A DNA stretch of 18,946 bases from JAAYBT01 sp964404395 (GTDB taxonomy: Bacteria; Bacillota; Clostridia; Acetivibrionales; DTU013): the NCBI GenBank assembly GCA_964404395.1, contig CAYOKA010000038.1, positions 1 through 18,946 of the forward strand, given 5' to 3'. The notes below the pieces were generated by a model that saw only the letters and a list, made by a program, of their open reading frames with translations, did not search any database and had not been told where the DNA came from. The position numbers and the translations under genes were made by a program. Of the stretch, positions 1 through 5,145 are shown piece by piece; within the stretch, counting starts at the first letter, position 1; each line of letters begins with the position of its first letter.

Positions 1-201
1 TTAGTAGCCGGAGCTGTAATATACGGTTCGATAACGGCAGGTGTGAGCGCAGAGCAATATAAAGTCAGCAGGGGAGATATCAATCAATATTTTGAGGAGA
101 CTGCACAGGTAATGTCGATAGACAGCCACACTGTATATATCGAAGGAGCCGGAAGGATTACAGATATCAGTGCTGATGTGGGAGATAGTTCTGCCGCATG
201 A
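1..201 (+). pseudogene. N-terminal part of HlyD/RND-type membrane fusion protein (frame 1, cut off by frameshift)
   Basis: The reading frame is open from base 1 and ends at TGA 199-201. It begins with a hydrophobic stretch (LVAGAVIYGSITAG) that fits the end of a membrane anchor, then VSRGDINQYFEETAQV and IEGAGRITDISADVGD. The last part is the usual start of the first lipoyl half-domain of periplasmic-adaptor (HlyD/AcrA/MacA) proteins, which should continue with a 'GD.VKKGD.L' motif. Instead the frame runs into four unrelated codons and a stop. The expected continuation (GDRVKKDDILLTLD) lies in another frame at 241 onward. The true start codon lies left of the window. Whether the break is real or an assembly error cannot be told from the sequence. 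Confidence 0.75.
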
Positions 202-249
202 TCTGTATGACAGTCTGCTTGCAGATATCAGTGCTGATGTGGGAGATAG
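161..249 (+). repeat. 28-bp perfect direct repeat, 61 bp apart, breaking the adaptor gene
   Basis: The 28 bases at 161-188 (starting CAGATATCAGTG) recur exactly at 222-249, with 33 unique bases between them. The offset of 61 is not a multiple of three, so the second copy is read in a different frame from the first. Removing one copy plus the spacer joins frame 1 to the downstream frame as GRITDISADVGDRVKKDDIL, a continuous lipoyl motif. Confidence 0.9.
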
Positions 250-1246
250 GGTAAAAAAAGATGATATCCTGCTAACATTGGACACGACAGACCTGGAGTT
301 TCAGCTAAAAGCTGCGCAAGCGGGCATAGCGGCTTCCAAAGCCCAGCTCGAGAGCACGGAGCTAAAAAATTATGCCAATAAAATAAAGCAAGCTGAAGCT
401 GCGGTGAATCAGGCAAAAATAATGTACGATTCTGATAAGCGAAATTTTGAAAATGCGAAAGGCCTATATGAATCGCAGGCTTTGAGCAAGGATGAATATG
501 AAAAGGCTCGGGATATGTGTGATGTAGCTTTGGCGGCTTTGAATACTGCCAACCTGCAGCTTGCGGATATCAAAAAAGGCTCTCCTGATTATCTAAAAAA
601 CAGCTATATGGCACAGTTCGAGCAGGCAGAAACCAGAAGGGATACGATCGCAAACAGTATCAAAAAACAGGAGGTCAGGTCACCGGCTGACGGTACTATT
701 ATAGAAAGGCTTGTGGATGAGAACTTACCGGCAGTACCGCAAATGGCTGCATTTATTATAGAAGATACCGACAGACTGGAAATTGAAGCAAATGTACTAT
801 CAGATGACATAAACAAGGTGCAGATAGGAAATGAGGTGGAGATAAGCGGGAAACCATTGGGAGATGAGATCCTGAAGGGGAAAGTCACGAAAATAGCACC
901 AGTTGCCAAAGCAGAGATGTCATCTTTAGGGGTGAGTCAAAACAGGGTCTCTGTTACCATTGAGATCAACGGTGATACAAGTCTGCTGAAGCCGGGCTTC
1001 AGCGTGGACGCAAAGATTATTACGGCCAACAGGAAGGATATACTCATAGTCCCTGACAGTTCTGTGTTTGACTATGAAGGTAAAAGCACCATATTTGTTG
1101 TTGAGAATGGAAAGACACGTCTGAGGAGCGTGGAAAAAGGCATTGAAAGTGACGACTTAATTGAAATTCTCGGAGGCCTGAAAGAAGGAGAAATGATTCT
1201 CTCAAAACCGGATAACAGCATAAAGGAAGGTATGAGAATTAAGTAA
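170..1246 (+). CDS. HlyD/RND-type efflux membrane fusion protein, main portion (frame-disrupted gene)
   Basis: This is the body of an adaptor protein that links an ABC or RND exporter to the outside of the membrane. In order it shows the first lipoyl half (ADVGDRVKKDDILLTLD), a long alanine- and glutamine-rich coiled coil (about residues 40-175, AAQAGIAASKAQLEST onward), the second lipoyl half (VRSPADGTIIERLV), and the beta-barrel and membrane-proximal region ending in GLKEGEMILSKPD. The nominal GTG start at 170 has no good ribosome site and would give a protein without membrane anchor, so it is probably not the native start. The native N-terminus is in frame 1 (1-201) and is separated by a 61-bp insertion. 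Exporter genes are expected to the left. The next gene, a spore coat protein, is unrelated. The family call is firm; the functional state is uncertain. Confidence 0.8.
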   Translation: MLMWEIVLPHDLYDSLLADISADVGDRVKKDDILLTLDTTDLEFQLKAAQAGIAASKAQLESTELKNYANKIKQAEAAVNQAKIMYDSDKRNFENAKGLYESQALSKDEYEKARDMCDVALAALNTANLQLADIKKGSPDYLKNSYMAQFEQAETRRDTIANSIKKQEVRSPADGTIIERLVDENLPAVPQMAAFIIEDTDRLEIEANVLSDDINKVQIGNEVEISGKPLGDEILKGKVTKIAPVAKAEMSSLGVSQNRVSVTIEINGDTSLLKPGFSVDAKIITANRKDILIVPDSSVFDYEGKSTIFVVENGKTRLRSVEKGIESDDLIEILGGLKEGEMILSKPDNSIKEGMRIK

Positions 1247-1359
1247 TGTTTCATCTTGAGCCATTCCATCAGATATTATACCATGGCATAAATAGCCAGT
1301 CCATAAAAACATGCATAGCATGCGGCAGCAAGCGCATAATATGTTTGGAGGTGCATATT

Positions 1360-1860
1360 ATGGCGATAACTTTTACACAAAAGGAAATGCTATTACTGGA
1401 GGACCAAAAAACACATGAGCAGGTATGCATAAATAAGTATACGAATTATGCTGCTCAGGCCCAGGACAACCAGTTGAAGCAAATATTTAACGCAAATGCC
1501 CAAGTGGAGCGAGAACATTTGAGCACTATCAACCAATTGATAAGTGGTCAGGTACCGCAATTGAATCAACAGCAGAACCAACAGCAAAATCAGGGTATGG
1601 GGCAGAGCGCGAATCAAGCTCCTGCCGGCGGAATGAACAGCGCAAAGGTAGGTATGACCGGGGCGTCTGACAGGGACATGTGCATAGATATGCTTACGAC
1701 TGAAAAATATGTCTCGGGATCTTACGACACAGCTATTTTTGAATTTAACAATACGAATGTCCGAGATGTATTGAATCACATCCAAAAGGAAGAGCAAAAG
1801 CACGGCGAAGCAATTTCACAGTATATGCAGGCAAAGGGACTATATACCGTCCAACAATGA
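1360..1860 (+). CDS. Spore coat protein, CotF family
   Basis: This 166-residue protein belongs to the Coat F family: ferritin-like helical proteins of the spore coat of Bacillota. Visible features are an N-terminal helical segment (FTQKEMLLLEDQKTHEQ, with histidines and acidic residues), a Gln/Asn-rich linker at about residues 64-80, and a C-terminal helical segment with the typical DMLTTEKYVSGSYDTAIFE and a lysine/glutamate-rich run ending GEAISQYMQAKGLY. The ATG at 1360 was chosen because TTTGGAGGTG precedes it by about 7 bases. A longer in-frame extension back to 1246 has no ribosome site and no family similarity. A hairpin follows at 1898-1933, so the gene probably forms its own transcript. 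A sporulation sigma-factor promoter is expected in 1247-1350, but I could not identify one with confidence. Confidence 0.88.
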   Translation: MAITFTQKEMLLLEDQKTHEQVCINKYTNYAAQAQDNQLKQIFNANAQVEREHLSTINQLISGQVPQLNQQQNQQQNQGMGQSANQAPAGGMNSAKVGMTGASDRDMCIDMLTTEKYVSGSYDTAIFEFNNTNVRDVLNHIQKEEQKHGEAISQYMQAKGLYTVQQ

Positions 1861-1897
1861 ATAGAAATGGATTAAAGCAGGTAGCGGTGGATTGAAG

Positions 1898-1933
1898 GAG
1901 GAGGGGGATTTCCGGCGGGAAATCTCCCTCTTC
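1898..1933 (+). terminator. Strong hairpin after the spore coat gene
   Basis: A 16-bp stem (left 1898-1913, right 1918-1933, two G-T wobbles) closes on the tetraloop GGCG. It lies 38 bases after the coat gene stop. The downstream tract (CAATGTTCTTCC) is only moderately T-rich, so it is a probable but not ideal intrinsic terminator. Confidence 0.65.
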
Positions 1934-2154
1934 AATGTTCTTCCGACATGGGCGGTTGCAGTCTGTCTGCCACTTCTTAAAATGATGCCTTGGGCATCCA
2001 AGAGATAACAGAATGACATTTTTCGTACTTTTTACAAGAGTATTCAGCCTATCCTTACGTCAAGCCGTTTATTAAAGTAATATTAAAAGCTTAAAACATC
2101 AGAAATTTTGATAAAAAGGAGCACATAAGCTTTAATAGAACGGAGGTATATGAA

Positions 2155-3192
2155 ATGAAGTATAAGCTAATTACCCTTTTTTTGTCCTTCACTCTGATAC
2201 TATCACTTGCTCCAGCCGCTTTCGGCGCAAGTTTTTCCGGCTATAGCCAGTGGGCCTACGCCGAATTAACGGAAGCTGAAGAATATGGCTTGATTACTGA
2301 TAGTATCAGAGAGCAAATGAACGCTCCGATTACCCGTGAGGAATTCGCGGAGCTTGCGGTACGGTTGGTAGAGGTGTATACGGGAAAGACACCGGTGACG
2401 GCTCCTAAGGAAACCTTTAGCGACACGACAAATGAATATGTGTTGAAGGCATATACCTGCGGTATTGTCAATGGCGTGGGTAAAGGAAGGTTTGAACCAA
2501 AATCCCTTACAAACCGCGAGCAGGTAGCAACGATGCTCGGAAGAACCATGCAATTGATAGCGCCTGAAATGGACACCAGCTACTCTAACGAAACAAGCTT
2601 TTTGGATGAGGATCAGGTTGCAGAATATTTTCTTCCCTATGTAAAGTTTATGTCCCAAAAAGAATTAGTAAAAGGCTCAAGTGGTCAATTTCGCCCGAAA
2701 GATAATTGCACCCGTGAACAGGCCGTATTGATCGTAAAGCGGGTGTATGAATATCTAGTCCTTTCGCAGCAGGATGTTGAACTGCCTGATAAGGGCGAAG
2801 CCGATTCTTTTATCATTGGGAAATGGTCTACCCACGACCACATTTGGGACAATGTGGATTACAATACGGGCGGATTCGTAAGCAGTGAATATTATTTGCT
2901 TGGATTTTCTTTCAATGAAGACGGAACATTTCTGAGGATATTAATTACCAGCATGGGGATGAGCAGAGCGACAGGAAATTATAGATTTGTCGAGGGCGAA
3001 ACTGAATGGGAAAATGGGAGAAAAATTCTCCTGTATAATCAAAAATATGAATTTTTTGATCCAAATGCTACTATACCCAAAGAAAGAGGGTACTGTGAGG
3101 ATGAAGAATATGAGGTAAGATATAAAGCTGAAGATGATACGCTGATCATCGATTATCTGGGTTATAATTCATTAAAGAAGCTGAAGGGGTAA
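2155..3192 (+). CDS. Secreted SLH-domain protein with C-terminal lipocalin-like domain
   Basis: This is a 345-residue exported protein. A signal peptide (KYKLITLFLSFTLILSLAPAAFGA, cleavage near residue 24) is followed by three SLH motifs at about residues 30-75, 86-135 and 148-197 (for example EYGLITDSI, CGIVNGVGKGRFEPKSLTNRE, KELVKGSSGQFRPKDNCTRE). These bind pyruvylated secondary wall polymer and hold proteins on the cell surface. From about residue 215 a beta-rich domain begins (IIGKWSTHDHIW, FSFNEDGTFLRI, TGNYRFVEGE), whose 'GKW...F..DGT...GNY' pattern resembles lipocalin-like domains of secreted Bacillota proteins. The ligand is unknown. The start is supported by ACGGAGGTATATGAA just upstream. 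It stands alone: a hairpin precedes it and a new promoter follows it. Confidence 0.85.
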   Translation: MKYKLITLFLSFTLILSLAPAAFGASFSGYSQWAYAELTEAEEYGLITDSIREQMNAPITREEFAELAVRLVEVYTGKTPVTAPKETFSDTTNEYVLKAYTCGIVNGVGKGRFEPKSLTNREQVATMLGRTMQLIAPEMDTSYSNETSFLDEDQVAEYFLPYVKFMSQKELVKGSSGQFRPKDNCTREQAVLIVKRVYEYLVLSQQDVELPDKGEADSFIIGKWSTHDHIWDNVDYNTGGFVSSEYYLLGFSFNEDGTFLRILITSMGMSRATGNYRFVEGETEWENGRKILLYNQKYEFFDPNATIPKERGYCEDEEYEVRYKAEDDTLIIDYLGYNSLKKLKG

Positions 3193-3239
3193 GGTGATAG
3201 AAAAGGCAAAAGACAGTACGAACCCCTTTCGAGTCATTA

Positions 3240-3347
3240 TAGCTAATAAATTGACATATTAGCTAATCAGAGATATAATATAGCTAATATGCTAAAAACA
3301 TGGCTAACGCGAAAGAGCGTGGCTAACAGTTGAAAGGGGTGGCTAAG
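3240..3347 (+). repeat. Helically phased GCTAA repeats across the promoter and leader (putative operator array)
   Basis: GCTAA begins at 3242, 3262, 3283, 3303, 3322 and 3342, which is a spacing of 20, 21, 20, 19 and 20 bases, about two helical turns each. One extra copy lies off phase at 3291. The first three are in the context TAGCTAAT (partly palindromic) and the last three in GGCTAA. The array starts upstream of the -35 box and ends one base before the start codon at 3348. All copies would face one side of the DNA, as expected for cooperative binding of a dimeric regulator. Confidence 0.75.
3251..3279 (+). promoter_or_regulatory. Consensus sigma-A promoter of the Phd-Uma2 gene
   Basis: A perfect -35 TTGACA (3251-3256) and a perfect -10 TATAAT (3274-3279) are separated by exactly 17 bases. 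The spacer contains the palindrome ATTAGCTAAT (3258-3267), one member of the phased GCTAA series. A repressor bound there would occlude RNA polymerase, which fits autoregulation by a Phd-type DNA-binding domain. Confidence 0.85.
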
Positions 3348-4067
3348 ATGAAGGTTACGTCCACAGAGGTGCAGAATAACTTCGGCAAATATTTGAAAAT
3401 CGCATCGGAATTAGAGGATGTTATAGTAACCCGGAATGGATATGAGGTTGCGAAAATTGTCCCATGCGAAGAGAGATCTACTATTGCGGAGGAAGCCGCA
3501 AATTACATTTTCAATGATCGATGGAAGCTTAGCTATGAAGAATTTCTTAAATTGGTGGAGAACTCCGATCTGCGATATGAGTATATCGACGGGGAGGTCT
3601 ACCTGCTTTCCTCACCGGTTTACAGCCATCAGGTGGCGGTAAATGAAATACAAGGTGTTTTTTTCAACTGGTTCAAGGGGAAAAAATGCAGGCCTCTGAC
3701 TTCGCCCTTTGATGTCACATTGACGAAAGGTAAGGACAACATCAATGTTGTACAGCCGGATATTATCGTCATCTGCGATACCGATAAAATTGATGCCTCC
3801 GGAAAATACCAGGGTGTGCCTACCCTCACCGTGGAGGTGCTGTCCAGATCCACGAGGAGCAAGGATATGCTGAAAAAGCTTGATCTGTATATGCAAACCG
3901 GTGTGAAGGAATACTGGATGGTTGACCCGGTTAAAAAGGAAATTATGGTTTACAATTTTGAAAAGCATGATATCGCTGACCACGGCGCCTATTTAGGGGA
4001 CACGGTTGTAAAGTCAAAAATCTTTGCCGGGCTGGAAGTCAGACTTACGGACATATTTGCATTTTGA
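3348..4067 (+). CDS. Phd/YefM antitoxin domain fused to Uma2-family (DUF820) endonuclease-like domain
   Basis: This is a 239-residue fusion. Residues 1-40 (MKVTSTEVQNNFGKYLKIAS...VIVTRNGYEVAKIVP) match the DNA-binding fold of Phd/YefM antitoxins. Residues about 60-239 match Uma2/DUF820, a PD-(D/E)XK nuclease-fold family common in bacteria but of unclear function. Candidate active-site residues are Glu78 in YEYIDGEV, Asp138 in QPDIIVICD and Glu163 in VEVLS, with lysines 172/176/177. The tail VKEYWMVDP...DIFAF is typical. The ATG at 3348 follows AAAGGGG; an in-frame TTG at 3330 would add six residues (ORF reading MKGVAK) and looks less likely. The gene has its own consensus promoter within phased repeats, so autoregulation by the N-terminal domain is likely (inference). 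No separate toxin follows immediately; a CopG/PIN pair starts 112 bases on. Confidence 0.82.
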   Translation: MKVTSTEVQNNFGKYLKIASELEDVIVTRNGYEVAKIVPCEERSTIAEEAANYIFNDRWKLSYEEFLKLVENSDLRYEYIDGEVYLLSSPVYSHQVAVNEIQGVFFNWFKGKKCRPLTSPFDVTLTKGKDNINVVQPDIIVICDTDKIDASGKYQGVPTLTVEVLSRSTRSKDMLKKLDLYMQTGVKEYWMVDPVKKEIMVYNFEKHDIADHGAYLGDTVVKSKIFAGLEVRLTDIFAF

Positions 4068-4143
4068 GATCAATCATGTTATGGGTTACTGATATGATAT
4101 TTCAGGAAATACTATACTATAATTAGTTATGGTGTATAATGAT

Positions 4144-4168
4144 GGTGTATACACTATTATTAGCTAAG
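4144..4168 (+). promoter_or_regulatory. Putative operator of the CopG/VapC-type operon
   Basis: A perfect palindrome GTGTATACAC lies at 4145-4154, preceded by a direct repeat of GGTGTATA (4131-4138 and 4144-4151). A TATAAT at 4135-4140 sits between the repeats, but I see no convincing -35 box. The element TAGCTAAG (4161-4168), close to the phased repeat of the preceding gene, is just before the ribosome site. Ribbon-helix-helix antitoxins usually bind such short inverted repeats over their own promoter. Confidence 0.45.
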
Positions 4169-4179
4169 AGGTGAGCAAT

Positions 4180-4440
4180 ATGAAAAGAACGCAGGTTTAT
4201 CTTAAAGAGTCACAAAAAAAGGAGCTTGGATTGTTGGCAGAACAGATGGGGAAATCACTTGCAGAGCTTGTGAGAGAAGCTGTAGACATGTACATTGTTG
4301 GTAACAGGAAGAGTATGGACGAAAGCATTTTGCAGACAAGCGGCTTGTGGCAGTCCAGAGACGACATTCCTGATTCAGTGGAGTACGTAAATAGCTTAAG
4401 AGGTGAAATGAATAACCATCTGGAGGGCATTGATAAATGA
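4180..4440 (+). CDS. Ribbon-helix-helix (CopG/VapB-type) antitoxin
   Basis: This 86-residue protein has an N-terminal ribbon-helix-helix: a beta strand (RTQVYLK), helix 1 (SQKKELGLLAEQMG) and helix 2 (SLAELVREAVDMYI). Such domains dimerise and bind operator DNA. The acidic C-terminal half (DIPDSVEYVNSLRGEMNNHLEGIDK) would wrap around and neutralise the partner toxin. The ATG at 4180 follows AAGAGGTGAG; an in-frame GTG at 4171 lies inside that ribosome site and was rejected. The stop overlaps the start of the PIN gene by four bases (ATGA, 4437-4440), the usual coupling of toxin-antitoxin pairs. A diverged relic of a related C-terminus exists at 15497-15577. Confidence 0.88.
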   Translation: MKRTQVYLKESQKKELGLLAEQMGKSLAELVREAVDMYIVGNRKSMDESILQTSGLWQSRDDIPDSVEYVNSLRGEMNNHLEGIDK

Positions 4441-4820
4441 GCGTAGCATTATATGACACTAATATACTCATCGATCATCTAAAAGGTAAACAGGAGGCTA
4501 CGGCGTTATTGCTGGAATGCATAAAATCCAATGTACAATCTGCTTGTTCAGTAATAACAGAGATTGAACTGCTTTGTGGGATGCAGCCGGATGAAGCTAA
4601 TCAACTTGAATATTTTATTTTTAGTTTTGAAATAGTAGAGGTCAGTATTGAAGTTGCGAAAATGGCCGGAATGTATATGAACAAGTACAGGAAAAGCCAC
4701 GGAATCAATATGGCTGACGCAATTATAGCAGCATCGGCCAAACACCTTAATGCAAAGCTTTATACCTTGAACACAAAACATTTTCCTATGAAAGATATCG
4801 ATGTGATTCGACCTTACTGA
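4437..4820 (+). CDS. PIN-domain toxin, VapC type
   Basis: This 127-residue PIN-domain protein is expected to be an Mg2+-dependent ribonuclease that cuts tRNA or rRNA when free of antitoxin. Acidic active-site residues are visible: Asp7 (YDTNILIDHL), Glu42/Glu44 (VITEIELLCG) and Asp93 (INMADAIIAASA). The fourth position is Asn111 (YTLNTKHF), a common substitution in VapC proteins. The full domain is present and intact. Translation is coupled to the upstream antitoxin through the ATGA overlap. Immediately after the stop the sequence AACGGAGGC runs into a relic of a GyrI-like gene. The function is assigned from family knowledge; the target RNA cannot be predicted. Confidence 0.9.
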   Translation: MSVALYDTNILIDHLKGKQEATALLLECIKSNVQSACSVITEIELLCGMQPDEANQLEYFIFSFEIVEVSIEVAKMAGMYMNKYRKSHGINMADAIIAASAKHLNAKLYTLNTKHFPMKDIDVIRPY

Positions 4821-4828
4821 AACGGAGG

Positions 4829-4875
4829 CCTGCCACGGTTGCCATCATGGACAAGTATCTGGATGAAAACGGCTC
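4829..4875 (+). pseudogene. Relic of a GyrI-like domain gene (short internal fragment)
   Basis: The bases encode PATVAIMDKYLDENG and then diverge. The same stretch occurs at 15610-15656 with 42 of 46 bases identical by hand count, where it continues into a recognisable GyrI-like C-terminus. It has no start codon, and what follows does not match the family, so it is a fragment. The preceding TGAAACGGAGGC also matches the second locus. Confidence 0.7.
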
Positions 4876-4929
4876 ACTATTCATAATGGTTTCGGGCTAC
4901 TCTATTCTAAAACTTGCTGCAAAACTGGG

Positions 4930-4950
4930 GCGGACATATTTACATTTTGA
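4930..4950 (+). pseudogene. Relic of a second Uma2 C-terminus
   Basis: The bases encode ADIFTF and a stop. They match the 3' end of the intact Phd-Uma2 gene (TDIFAF stop, 4047-4067): CGGACATATTT.CATTTTGAGA agrees at 21 of 22 positions. Nothing upstream aligns, so only the tail of a former Uma2 gene seems to remain. Confidence 0.45.
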
Positions 4951-4958
4951 GACTGCGT

Positions 4959-4986
4959 TTGCAAAATTGCAAAATTAATGTAAAAT
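4959..4986 (+). promoter_or_regulatory. Candidate promoter of the kinase-regulator-transport locus
   Basis: TTGCAA (4959-4964), 16 bases, then TAAAAT (4981-4986). The -35 box lies in a tandem duplication GCAAAATTGCAAAATT (4961-4976), and the region to about 5000 is very AT-rich. This would leave a leader of about 150 bases before the kinase start. Confidence 0.4.
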
Positions 4987-5038
4987 ATACATATAAAATA
5001 GCTTCGCTCTAATAAAGTTATTATGTAGGAGATAGAAA

Positions 5039-5093
5039 CACTCCCAGACATGTTAACAATACGGACCCCTTGTAGGAAAGATATGTGGGAGTG
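5039..5093 (+). promoter_or_regulatory. Structured 5' leader of the sensor kinase gene
   Basis: CACTCCC-AG-ACAT (5039-5051) can pair with ATGTGGGAGTG (5083-5093), giving 11 base pairs with a two-base bulge and a loop of about 31 bases. It lies between the candidate promoter and the start at 5146. It is not followed by a T tract, so it is not a terminator. I do not recognise it as a known riboswitch. Confidence 0.35.
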
Positions 5094-5145
5094 TAGAGAT
5101 TCCGGAAATGGTAAATGATAAGATTCAAGGAAGGAGACCAATTTT

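Noticed and set aside
1310..1322. Inverted repeat CATGC-ATA-GCATG before the coat gene
   Set aside because: Only five base pairs with a three-base loop; compatible with chance, and no sporulation promoter motif could be placed on it.
1246..1359. N-terminal extension of the spore coat protein (reading from 1246)
   Set aside because: No ribosome site at 1246, no family similarity in the extra 38 residues, and a good ribosome site precedes ATG 1360.
3219..3230. Match of ACGAACCCCTT to the opposite strand near 18050
   Set aside because: About 11-12 bases only, with unrelated flanks; expected by chance in this length.
3193..3235. Possible terminator after the first SLH gene
   Set aside because: Only short AAAGG/CCTTT arms with a long loop; not a convincing hairpin.
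4959..4976. GCAAAATTGCAAAATT as the start of a repeat or CRISPR-like array
   Set aside because: Only two 8-base units without spacers; treated as AT-rich promoter sequence.
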